Positions 34,296-42,386 of a stretch of DNA of 64,000 nucleotides are shown here, in pieces. This DNA is from Planctomycetia bacterium (lineage in GTDB: Bacteria > Planctomycetota > Planctomycetia > Pirellulales > UBA1268). The notes under the pieces are model-generated. The model had not been told where the DNA came from, searched no databases, and worked only from the letters and a program-made list of their open reading frames with translations. Location: positions 102,430-166,429 of the forward strand of contig BJHK01000009.1 in assembly GCA_014192425.1 (NCBI GenBank), given 5' to 3'. The position numbers and the translations under genes are program-made. The stretch's first letter is position 1; each line of letters starts with the position of its first letter.

Positions 34296-36626
34296 ATGGC
34301 AGTGGAGACGCAAGTGCCCTTTGGGGCTTTGTGGCGGTCCGCGGGGCTGATCCGCACTGTCGTGACGGTCGTCGCGGTCGCGGGCTGCTCGCGGACGGCC
34401 GTCGGTGCGGAGCCTCCTGCACGTGCGCCGTCCGTTGCGTCAGCGACCGATTCGCCGTACCTGCGGGCATTCCTCGACGCCCACTGCGTGCGTTGCCACA
34501 ACGCGCGGCAAAAGGAGGGCGATGTGGCCCTCGACCGCTGGCCCGACATCCAGCTCTGGCAGCGGGTGTTCGCCATGCTCGAGGGGGGCGAGATGCCGCC
34601 CAGGGACGCGAAGCAGCCTGCGGCGGTCGAGCGCGCCGCCGCCCTCGGCCGGACCCGGGACCTGCTCCGGGGGCTAGGCGTGCTCGTCGATGGATCCGCG
34701 AACGTGGCGGCGAACCGGGGCAACAGCGTCGATCACGAGGCCCTGTTCGGCGGCGCCGCCGGTCAGTCCGGGGCTGCCGCTCCCGGCACCCGGGCGCGGC
34801 TCTGGCGACTGACCGGCAAGGCGTACGAAAACTTCCTCGACGACAAGATCCGGCAGTTCCAGGTCGACCTGCCGCTCTGCTCCGAGAAGCCGCGGGAATA
34901 CGGGTTCGGCATGCCCCATCTGCCAGCGGGCCAGATGAAGGCCCCCTGGACCCTCGCGCCGCAATGGGATTTCACCAACTATGCGCAGACCCTGCGCGTC
35001 GGTGAATCCGAGGTCGAGATTCAACTGCGGAACGCCGGCGCATTGGCCGACGCCATGCTCCTGCAATTCAAGGGCAGACTCAGGAACGGCAAGCCGAGCA
35101 GGAAGTCGGGGGAGCGGATCGCCCAGCTCGACACCCTCATGAAGGCCGGGCCGCAGGCGACGCCCGCTCAGGTCGGGGCGGCCGTAGGGGAAACCTTCGG
35201 CGCCATCCTCGGGCGGGAGCCCGATGCCGACGAACTGGCCCGGTACTCCGCGGCGATCCGCAAGGAACTCGAAGCGAACGGCGTCGAGGACGCGGCCCGG
35301 CTGCTGCTGATCGGGGTGCTCTGCACTCCGCAGCTGGTGTATCAGGTCGAGCCCGCCAGGGACGGCACGGCGCTGCTGGCCCCGCCCGATCTCGCCCGGG
35401 CCATCTCGTTCACGCTCACCGAACGCGAGCCTGACGCCGTCCTGCTCCAGGCCGCCAGGGAGAACAGGCTCACCACCGTCGAGCAGGTTCGCGAGCAGGT
35501 TGTCCGCATCCTCGCCGACACGACCATCGACAAACCACGGCTCGTCCAGTTCTTCCGCGAATACTTCGGCCACCACGCCGCCAAGGAGGTGTTCAAGGAC
35601 GAGAAGACCTTGATGCGGGCCCTCCCCCCGTCCGGCGGCCGGATCATCCTCAACAGCGACCCGTCCTTCAATGCGGAGTTTCTTGTCAACGACACCGACC
35701 AATTGATTCGCTGGATCGTGGCGGAGGACAGGAACGTCCTGCGCGAGTTGCTCACCTCCAACAAGATCTTCGTGCTCGCGTACAACCCGGACTTCCCCAG
35801 CCGCCAGACGGACGTCCGGGCGAAGCCCGTGGATGCTCCCACGGACGTCAAGCTCAGGGCTCCCGAGCGGCATGCACCCAGCCTCTACGAGATCGCCGAT
35901 TACGACGCCAAGTCATTCACCCTCATCGGCTGGTCGTCGCACCGCATCTACGAGATGCCCGCGGATCATCGCATGGGCATTCTCACCCATCCCAGCTGGT
36001 TGATGGCGCAGTCGAACAACACCGACAACCACCCCATCCATCGCGGCCGATGGATCCGCGAAAAGCTCCTCGGCCAGCGCATCCCCGACGTGCCGATCAC
36101 CGTCGATGCCAAGCTTCCCGACGAGCCGCACAGCACGCTGCGGACGCGGATGCGGGTGACCCGGGAGGAATACTGCTGGAAATGCCACAGGCAGATGGAC
36201 CCGCTGGGTCTCCCCTTCGAGCAGTTCAGTCACGTGGGCCGGTTCCGGACCGCGGAGGAGGTCGTGGACGAGGCCAAGACCAACGACAGGAAGAACCTCG
36301 ACGCGGACGGCAAGCCGCGCGGGCCGGTCTCCACCACGGTGCCGCTCGACACGACGGGCGTCCTCGACGGTACCGGCGATCCCGCGCTCGATGGCCCGGT
36401 GAAGGATCCCTTCGACCTGATCCGTCGCCTGGCGGCCTCGCAGCGGGTGGAGCAGGTCTTTGTGCGGCACCTGTTCCGGTTTTTCATCGGCCGCAACGAG
36501 ACGCTCGCCGACGGCCCCACGCTGGTCGCCGCACACCGCGCCTACCGGGAAAGCGGCGGCAGCCTCAAGGCGGCCCTGGCGTCGCTTCTGACCTCCGATT
36601 CGTTTCTCCACCGCACCAAGGAGTGA
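34296..36626 (+). CDS. planctomycetal cytochrome-like DUF1588/DUF1585 protein
   Basis: 776 aa, typical size of this planctomycete-expanded family. The N-terminus has a hydrophobic export segment (about residues 18-34) ending in VAGC, a possible lipobox. A c-type heme motif CVRCH lies at residues 64-68 in the Planctomycete-cytochrome-like segment, and a second CxxCH (CWKCH) near residue 627 followed by MDPLGLPFEQF, the DUF1588 signature. The C-terminal DUF1585-like part has VFVRHLFRFFIGRNE and LLTSDSFLHRTKE. Such proteins are exported and always paired with DUF1552 proteins like the one 6 bp downstream. Biochemical role unknown. Confidence 0.85.
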   Translation: MAVETQVPFGALWRSAGLIRTVVTVVAVAGCSRTAVGAEPPARAPSVASATDSPYLRAFLDAHCVRCHNARQKEGDVALDRWPDIQLWQRVFAMLEGGEMPPRDAKQPAAVERAAALGRTRDLLRGLGVLVDGSANVAANRGNSVDHEALFGGAAGQSGAAAPGTRARLWRLTGKAYENFLDDKIRQFQVDLPLCSEKPREYGFGMPHLPAGQMKAPWTLAPQWDFTNYAQTLRVGESEVEIQLRNAGALADAMLLQFKGRLRNGKPSRKSGERIAQLDTLMKAGPQATPAQVGAAVGETFGAILGREPDADELARYSAAIRKELEANGVEDAARLLLIGVLCTPQLVYQVEPARDGTALLAPPDLARAISFTLTEREPDAVLLQAARENRLTTVEQVREQVVRILADTTIDKPRLVQFFREYFGHHAAKEVFKDEKTLMRALPPSGGRIILNSDPSFNAEFLVNDTDQLIRWIVAEDRNVLRELLTSNKIFVLAYNPDFPSRQTDVRAKPVDAPTDVKLRAPERHAPSLYEIADYDAKSFTLIGWSSHRIYEMPADHRMGILTHPSWLMAQSNNTDNHPIHRGRWIREKLLGQRIPDVPITVDAKLPDEPHSTLRTRMRVTREEYCWKCHRQMDPLGLPFEQFSHVGRFRTAEEVVDEAKTNDRKNLDADGKPRGPVSTTVPLDTTGVLDGTGDPALDGPVKDPFDLIRRLAASQRVEQVFVRHLFRFFIGRNETLADGPTLVAAHRAYRESGGSLKAALASLLTSDSFLHRTKE

Positions 36627-36632
36627 CCCGTC

Positions 36633-38051
36633 ATGGGGAATCGTCGCACCCTTTTGCAGCAGTTTTCCGCTGGTGCCGGCGGCATGCTGCTCACCCCCTT
36701 CCTCCAGAAACTGGAGGCCCAGGAACGGGGAACCTACCGGCCGCCCCGGCGGGTCGTGTTCGTGCTGTTCGGCAACGGCTTTCCCGAGTTCGGCTCCGTT
36801 CCCAAGGGCGTGTCGCTGGAAGTCCCTGAGACGCGACAGATTCCGCTCGTCGAGCACGAATTGCCTTACGACATCGAGCCCTTCGCGCCCCACAAGGAAC
36901 GGCTGGCCATCGTGCACGGGCTGCGCGGCGGCCGGGTGATGCCCTATCACGGCGGCGGTTTCGGCGCCCTTTCCGGCCTATTCAACGGCGGGGGGACGGA
37001 ACGCTTCACCAAGGTGGCGGGGGAATCGATCGATGCCGCCATCGCCCGGAAACTACCCGGGGTGTTTCCGATCCTCAACCTGGGCATCGATCCGGGAAAC
37101 GCCCATACCAAGACGTACTACTGCTCCTCGGCCTGGGCCCCGGGGCGGCCCATCGCCTCGCAATGCCGGCCGGAACTCGCCTATCAATCGCTGTTTGGCG
37201 GCATCGGTGCCACGAAGAACGACTTCGCGTCGCGGCGGAATCTGCTCGACCTGATGTCCGGCGACATCAGGAAACTGAAGCCGCTCCTGTCCGGGGTGGA
37301 GCGTGAGCAACTCGATCACCACATCGCCGCCCTCGAATCCCTGTCCAATCGTGACACGATCCTCGCGGAGAAGTTCGCCGCGGGCCTGCTGACCAAGGCC
37401 GCCCCGACGCTGCCGTCCCCCTTCCCGGTCACCTGGAAGGACACGGTCGACGCACAATTCGACATCGCGGCCGCCGCGTTGACGGCGGGCCTGACCAACG
37501 TGGTGACCATCACGTCGGAGTTGTGCGCGATTCGCGGCAGATACACGGGCGTATCCGAGGTGAACACGCACCAGTTGGGGCACGACGACCCTGACAAGGC
37601 ATTGAACCTGCCCGGCTGGAAGGTTTTGTCGATGACGCGCAGGCACATGGCGGAACGGACGGCGGCGTTGCTGGAGAGACTGCGGGCCGCACCCGAGGAT
37701 TCCGGCACGATGCTCGACAACACCCTCGTCGTGTTCATGAGCGACAGCGCCGAGACCCAGCACAGCGCGGCGCACAACTGGCCGTTCGTGCTGCTGGGCA
37801 ATCTTGGCGGCCGCATCCGCACCAACCAGCTCGTGCTGTACCCGATGCGCGAACACCAGCTGGGCGACCGGGTGGCGAAAGAAAGCATAGGGATCGGCGG
37901 CAAGGGCCTGCCGTCGAACCCGACGATCAACACGCTCTACAACACGCTGCTGCACGCCGTGGGCGACCAGCGGCCCCACTTCAACCTGATCGGCGAGGAC
38001 CGGGAAAATCCCACACTCGCCGGACCGCTCGCTGAATTACTGATCGCCTGA
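36633..38051 (+). CDS. DUF1552 family protein
   Basis: 472 aa. The N-terminus MGNRRTLLQQFSAGAGGMLL has a twin-Arg-like pair and hydrophobic run consistent with export. Family blocks follow: VFVLFGNGFPEF, LAIVHGLRGGR, ESIDAAIARKL, HLGLG-like SVG-type stretches near NTHQLGHDDP, and VVFMSDSAETQHSAAHNWPF, which places it in the sulfatase-like DUF1552 group. It starts 6 bp after the DUF1588 gene, the constant partner in planctomycetes. Both proteins probably act outside the cytoplasm; the substrate is unknown. Confidence 0.85.
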   Translation: MGNRRTLLQQFSAGAGGMLLTPFLQKLEAQERGTYRPPRRVVFVLFGNGFPEFGSVPKGVSLEVPETRQIPLVEHELPYDIEPFAPHKERLAIVHGLRGGRVMPYHGGGFGALSGLFNGGGTERFTKVAGESIDAAIARKLPGVFPILNLGIDPGNAHTKTYYCSSAWAPGRPIASQCRPELAYQSLFGGIGATKNDFASRRNLLDLMSGDIRKLKPLLSGVEREQLDHHIAALESLSNRDTILAEKFAAGLLTKAAPTLPSPFPVTWKDTVDAQFDIAAAALTAGLTNVVTITSELCAIRGRYTGVSEVNTHQLGHDDPDKALNLPGWKVLSMTRRHMAERTAALLERLRAAPEDSGTMLDNTLVVFMSDSAETQHSAAHNWPFVLLGNLGGRIRTNQLVLYPMREHQLGDRVAKESIGIGGKGLPSNPTINTLYNTLLHAVGDQRPHFNLIGEDRENPTLAGPLAELLIA

Positions 38052-38304
38052 CTTCGGGAGACAGGTCAGTCGGAGGATGTACTACCTGGGAGCAGGTTGT
38101 TGTTGGCATCTGTCGTCGCTGCGGATTGCCCGGGAGTCCGTGTCGTCGTATCCTCGTGCGCGGACACCCTGCGCTACCCTAAGGGACCGAGTCCCGGTGC
38201 CACGGCTCTCGTCCATGTGTCGTTGCCCGGGCGCAGGCACGAGGCCGGCGTCCCCCCGACGGCGATCGTGAAATCGAGGGAATCGGGGCGTTCTGCCGCG
38301 GAGG

Positions 38305-38700
38305 ATGGTCTTCATGAGCAACGACACACCGCCGGCGGGCCAGCCCGACGTGCCCTTCGTGCCGATCGCCCGCGTCGGGGACGTCCCGGCCGGGGAGGGC
38401 CGCACCTACGAGGTCGCCGGCCGGCTCGTGGCCCTGTTTCACGACGGCACGGCCTACCACGCGATGGACGATCTCTGCCCGCACATGGGGGCGTCGCTCG
38501 GCTCGGGCCCGTTCGTGGACGGGATCGTCACCTGCCCGTGGCACGCCTGGCGGTTCCGGATCTGCGACGGCGCCTGGTGCGACAACCCAAAACTCAAGGT
38601 CGACGTGTTCCCGGTCCGCGTCGTCGGCGACGGGATCGAGGTCCAGGTGCCCCCCGCGAAGCCGATCGAACTGCCCGGCAGCGACACGGGCCGACCCTGA
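38305..38700 (+). CDS. Rieske [2Fe-2S] ferredoxin
   Basis: 131 aa. The Rieske motifs are CPHMGASLGSG (C58, H60) and CPWHAWRF (C77, H80), binding a 2Fe-2S cluster through two Cys and two His. The size and the N-terminal FVPIARVGDVPAGEG match NirD-like ferredoxins, the small electron carriers or subunits of oxygenases and nitrite reductase. No oxygenase is adjacent, so its partner is unknown. ATG 38305 or the in-frame ATG 38314 may be the start. Confidence 0.85.
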   Translation: MVFMSNDTPPAGQPDVPFVPIARVGDVPAGEGRTYEVAGRLVALFHDGTAYHAMDDLCPHMGASLGSGPFVDGIVTCPWHAWRFRICDGAWCDNPKLKVDVFPVRVVGDGIEVQVPPAKPIELPGSDTGRP

Positions 38701-38753
38701 TTCCCGCCTCGGCCCCCCGGCGCGGGCAACGCGGCGGCTGCGCCTCGTCCCCG

Positions 38754-39329
38754 CTACCCTGCGATCTCATCCGCTTCGGCGAGGATCACGGCCAGCAGGG
38801 CATCGAGGCCGAGGCTGCCCGCGAGCCGATCGAGTTCGTTCCGGTCGGCCGGCGGCATCAGCCGCACCATGTGCCGCAGATCGCGGCGGCTCTTGGCGCT
38901 TCCCTTCGCCGCCCAGGCCAGCTTCGACGCCGCCGCATCGGGCCGCGAAACGACGGGAAGCGACAGGCCAACGAACAGTTCGATGCGTGCCGAGCGGTCC
39001 AATTCACCCGGGATCATTTCCCGGGGATAGATGTCGATCTTCAAAGCCTCCGCCATGTCGAAGAGTTGAAACATCGACCGCTCGGCGACGGCCCGGCGAA
39101 CGGCTGCGGGATCGAGCAGGAAGCCGGCCTGCGCGGCGGCTGCCAGGAAATCGTCGAGACCACGGGCAAGGGCGGTATTGTCGACAACGATGTCGATGTC
39201 CTGCGTCATCCGCGGCTCTCCGTAGGCCACGCTCGTGATGCCGCCGGTGAGATGAAAGCGCACCGCGTGCCGGGTGAGGACCGGGATCAGGCGCGTCAGC
39301 GTGTCCCGAAAGATCTCAGCCGGAAACAT
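38754..39329 (-). CDS. nucleotidyltransferase-fold protein, putative AbiEii/DUF6036-type
   Basis: 191 aa. The nucleotidyltransferase signature is HLTGGITSVAYGEPRMTQDIDIVVD (G29-G30, D44, D46), with a third Asp in LKIDIY (D99). This fits the MNT/AbiEii-like NTases, toxins of type IV-like systems that transfer nucleotides to tRNA. The ATG (39329) lies inside the 3' end of the upstream 83-aa gene, giving a 14-bp overlap and coupling. In the duplicated locus at 43.7 kb only the partner survives. Antiphage or toxin function is inferred. Confidence 0.7.
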   Translation of the reverse strand: MFPAEIFRDTLTRLIPVLTRHAVRFHLTGGITSVAYGEPRMTQDIDIVVDNTALARGLDDFLAAAAQAGFLLDPAAVRRAVAERSMFQLFDMAEALKIDIYPREMIPGELDRSARIELFVGLSLPVVSRPDAAASKLAWAAKGSAKSRRDLRHMVRLMPPADRNELDRLAGSLGLDALLAVILAEADEIAG

Positions 39330-39567
39330 GGTCGATCATCCGCTGGATCAGCCCACGAGCCGTGGCGTCGGCCCCATACAGCCGCAGCGCCGCCTCCCAC
39401 TTCAGCCGCTCGTCCGACATGGCGCTGTCGCGGCCGCGGATCTCCCGGCGAATCGCGTCGCGGGCCCAGGCGAACATCGCCGCGGCCCGCGCCACGCGGG
39501 CGTGTGCGGGCAGCGCGTCCTGGGCGGCGCGGAATCGGGCTTCGAGCGAAGACGCCGTGGCAACCAT
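39316..39567 (-). CDS. small helical partner of the nucleotidyltransferase
   Basis: 83 aa from ATG 39567 (MVATASSLEARFRAAQDALP). Mostly helical and charged (RVARAAAMFAWARDAIRREI, DERLKWEAALRLYGADATAR), with no known domain. It ends in QRMIDHVSG and overlaps the nucleotidyltransferase start by 14 bp. Near-identical residues are encoded at 43724-44005. The pairing suggests an antitoxin-like partner. It lies in the left direct repeat of the island. Confidence 0.6.
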   Translation of the reverse strand: MVATASSLEARFRAAQDALPAHARVARAAAMFAWARDAIRREIRGRDSAMSDERLKWEAALRLYGADATARGLIQRMIDHVSG

Positions 39568-39901
39568 GGGCCCATCGTACGGCAACCCGCGGCGCCGCGG
39601 AACCCGGCGGATCGCCGACTTCGTTCAGCCGACCGTGAGCGGCTCTCCAACCGCCGGTGCCTTCGCGGCGGCAAGCCCCGCGGCCTCGACCCGCCGGGCC
39701 CAGGCTATGGCGTCCTGCTCGATCCGCGGCCAGGTGCCGTAATGGCTCGGCAGCGCGAGCTTGGGCTTGAGGAGCCGGACCGCGTCGTCCGGGCCCATCG
39801 TGAACAGGTCGCCGATCGGCAGCACCGCCACGTCGAGCCCCCTCCCCTGCACCGGCCGGCCGATCCGCTCCATGTCGGAGAACAGCGCCGTGTCGCCCGC
39901 G
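39319..39901. repeat. left direct repeat bounding the island
   Basis: 583 bp nearly identical to 43757-44348. It carries the small partner gene and the C-terminal part of the MBL hydrolase. The right copy has one 9-bp insertion (cctcgaccg) and scattered substitutions. The left end is at gccggaaac inside the nucleotidyltransferase start; the right end is at gtgtcgcc, where the hydrolase gene is cut. Confidence 0.85.
39625..39901 (-). pseudogene. truncated MBL-fold hydrolase (C-terminal ~90 codons)
   Basis: The frame reads the same C-terminus as the intact hydrolase at 44063 ([59 protein letters not shown]). The N-terminal metal-binding half is missing: homology stops at 39901, where IS91-type sequence begins. 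The open frame to 40245 beyond this point is chance. It should be non-functional. Confidence 0.85.
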
Positions 39902-40313
39902 TGGCCTGCGCGGCGTCTTGCGGGATGCCGATCTCCGGCGTCTTCGTGCCGCCGTTCTTTACGCCCAATCAGAAGCTCAGGCCCGCCGTCACTTCGCTCG
40001 CGATCGGCAACGTCGGCAAGCGGCAACAGGCCGCGACCGGCGGGCATGGGGGCAATGCGCATGCCACGGGCTGCTGCGACACTCAGGCCAAGCCCCAGTC
40101 GCACGACACCTCGCGGATTGCATGGGCGAAACTGCTGGCCCGGGTGGGGGAGGAGTTTCCGCTCGAGTGCCCGAACTGCGGCGGCGACATCCGGCTGATT
40201 GCGTTCATCACGGAGCCGGGGCCGATTCGGAAAATCCTCACGCATCGTGGCGAACCGCTCGAGCCACCACCGGTGTCGCCCGCTCGTCGCCCCCTCTGTG
40301 CCAATGATAGGTG
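39902..40313 (+). mobile_element. IS91-family transposase remnant (C-terminal part)
   Basis: An in-frame stretch resembles the C-terminal ~130 residues of IS91-type Y2 transposases: [19 protein letters not shown], then [40 protein letters not shown] and [18 protein letters not shown]. The CPNCGG zinc-binding-like pair and the RKIL-H pattern are characteristic. The catalytic N-terminus is absent and the frame diverges after PVSPA into a stop at 40313. The left junction cuts the MBL hydrolase gene, so this fragment marks one edge of the island. Confidence 0.75.
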
Positions 40314-40361
40314 AGACACCTGCCCTTCCCCTGTTAGAGTAGAGGGCCAGGAGGACAGGAG

Positions 40362-40712
40362 ATGGAGAACCACAGGATGTTGGGGACCGAAGGAGCGGTG
40401 GTGTTCGGAACGGAGGGAGGGCCTGGCCCGACTGGAGTTCCGAACACCACCGCGGCCGCCGAAGCGGCGAGAGGAAGTGTCCCGAGAACAGGCGTCAATG
40501 GGCACGGGCGGCCCGATCCCGCGGTGCCGGAGAAGGCAGGCGGGCTGAGAGAGGCCTGGCGCGCACCAGGGAGACAGCAGCACGCGACTCACGAGCCGCT
40601 CATAAGTCGGGCGATGCTTACGGAAGTGCCATTGGCCGGGCTATGCTTGGATGGACCGCGAGAAGAGGGGTTTCGAGTCCGGTCTGCACCCACGAGAAAA
40701 ATCCGGCCTTGA
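40362..40712 (+). other. 116-codon open frame with inverted repeat, identity uncertain
   Basis: ATG 40362 follows GGAGG, but the translated protein is Gly/Pro/Arg-rich and not recognised; a part reading GRPDPAVPEKAGGLREAW vaguely recalls transposase OrfA leaders. A perfect 15-bp inverted repeat (GGTGGTGTTCGGAAC at 40397-40411 and its complement at 40437-40451) lies inside it. Two imperfect direct repeats of about 40 bp (gaagtgccattggccg...) occur at about 40612 and 40808. This probably is decayed mobile DNA, not a gene. Confidence 0.3.
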
Positions 40713-40928
40713 GCGTGGGTAAGAAGCACCTCGGCACCTCGAAGCGAGCGTCGCATCCAGCCCGGCCAGTCCCGGCTGTTGCTCCTCATGGTCCTCGCTG
40801 CTCGGCCGACGCTTGCCGAAGTGCCATTGGCCGACCTATTCTTAGCGGCGTGCCTGCGAAAGAGGCATCTTCACGACTTTACTAAAAGCCTCCGAAACAC
40901 ACATCTATACAGCTTAAAGGAATGATTT

Positions 40929-42338
40929 GTGTGCGACAAATTGCATGAGCAATACTTTATCCAGCGAGATCAGATGGTGAAGGGGCCATACTCTCTTGCT
41001 AAAGTCGAACGCGGGCTGGCATCAGGTAAATTGCGTGAAAGCGACAGAATTGCCGCCAACGAGAGTGGACCTTGGCAAACCCTCGGACGTTGGATTAGTC
41101 GTAAACAACGCATTAGGGCAGGCAAGGCAATTAGTCAGAAGTCCGACGATCTGGAACTTCTGGATGACCTTGTTGAGCTGACGCGAAATACAAGGCCGAC
41201 TGCTGGCAAGCAAGATAAAGCCTCCACGCAGGATAGTCCCCGACGCAGTATACGCCAGTGGATAGAACATTCGGGCGTGGAGGTGGACTGGGATGTATTG
41301 TTCAGTCACGGCAAGAAGCTTGCGACAGTACTTGGCGGTATCGCTGCCGCGGGGGTAGCGATGTGGTTCGGTCTTCCGATGGCGAGTTATGCCTTACGGG
41401 AAACCGTGCACCAAGTGAATGAGTTTCGAGAAGCTGTTGCCCAGATCGAAGTGCTGCAACCGGAACACGTCGCCCCCAATCAGCGAGACGATCAATCGCT
41501 CGATCCAGGCGACGTTGCTGGCAATGGTCGGCTCGCCGCACATTCGCCGAAGCATCTGGAGCAGCACGTCGCTGAGCCGATAGATAGAACGTTGGTCGGC
41601 AAGGATCACGACCAAATGATCCGACAGTTGCTTCAGGAGTACTACGGCCCCCATACCTCCTGGCGCACTCGTCACCCGCTCTGCGTTGAAGAGCCTGAAA
41701 CGATGAATCGCATGAAGATTTTCTATGGCGAGCGAGCGATCCCCGATGTGCTTGAAGATATTGGACCACTGCCGCCCCCTGACACCTTGCGGGAAGCAGC
41801 CCAAGCCCATTCACCAGTAGGCATTTCCGTAAAAGTCGATGGAGAGTCTACGTCCCAACGCGTGGTATTTGACGGATCACGATGGAAAATCGTCTGGTCG
41901 CATGTCTGGGATTCGCACCTCAGCTCTTTGGGAATCACGCGACCGAACCGAATAACTATTCTTGTTGATCACGGCACCTTTGAACGCAGGGACTTCCATA
42001 CAGCGAGGGTCCTTCTTCAGAACCCGCTGAAAGTTCCTCTGTGGGCAACAATACGTCTTCGCTCTAATATCATGGAAGCGCCATTGGTAGATACGCTGCT
42101 GTATGACATAAAACCTGGTGAAACTAAGTCGACGACGGAAAAGTTTAGAGCGGAAGTGGTTTTCCGAGAGCTGTGGGAGGATCGCACCTGGTCTATTGAC
42201 TGGGAGCTGAAAGCCAAAGGTTTTGATCTCAACGAACTTATGGAAGTAGACCTCATCGTCAATGATGAGGATTTTGCTCGCTATACAACTATCCCTAAAA
42301 ACGCGCGGCTCGTAAAAAGAAGCGTCCGGTCGAACTGA
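40929..42338 (+). CDS. GYF_2-domain membrane protein, lower GC, probably acquired
   Basis: 469 aa, start GTG 40929 after AAAGGA. Residues about 8-57 form a GYF_2 domain (YFIQRDQMVKGPYSLAKVER, GLASGKLRESDRIAANESG, PWQTLGRW), a peptide-binding-like module common in planctomycetes and cyanobacteria. One membrane helix is near residues 130-155 (LATVLGGIAAAGVAMWFGLP). The C-terminal half (about 305-465) is a beta-rich domain with no known match. The base composition is visibly lower in GC than all neighbours, and the central part (about 41430-41800) is richer in GC than its flanks. It sits alone in the island between IS remnants. Confidence 0.65.
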   Translation: MCDKLHEQYFIQRDQMVKGPYSLAKVERGLASGKLRESDRIAANESGPWQTLGRWISRKQRIRAGKAISQKSDDLELLDDLVELTRNTRPTAGKQDKASTQDSPRRSIRQWIEHSGVEVDWDVLFSHGKKLATVLGGIAAAGVAMWFGLPMASYALRETVHQVNEFREAVAQIEVLQPEHVAPNQRDDQSLDPGDVAGNGRLAAHSPKHLEQHVAEPIDRTLVGKDHDQMIRQLLQEYYGPHTSWRTRHPLCVEEPETMNRMKIFYGERAIPDVLEDIGPLPPPDTLREAAQAHSPVGISVKVDGESTSQRVVFDGSRWKIVWSHVWDSHLSSLGITRPNRITILVDHGTFERRDFHTARVLLQNPLKVPLWATIRLRSNIMEAPLVDTLLYDIKPGETKSTTEKFRAEVVFRELWEDRTWSIDWELKAKGFDLNELMEVDLIVNDEDFARYTTIPKNARLVKRSVRSN

Positions 42339-42386
42339 AGAGTCTCTTCGAAAGCGACTAGGCGAGCACTGAGTACCTGCTGAGAT

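Noticed and set aside
38097..38304. Open frame and minus-strand frame upstream of the Rieske gene
   Set aside because: No domain, poor composition and overlap with the real downstream gene.
41394..41810. 138-codon minus-strand frame inside the GYF gene
   Set aside because: It reads a moderately protein-like sequence, but there is no start signal or domain and it overlaps a longer sense gene with a better start; kept only as a hint for the unusual central part.
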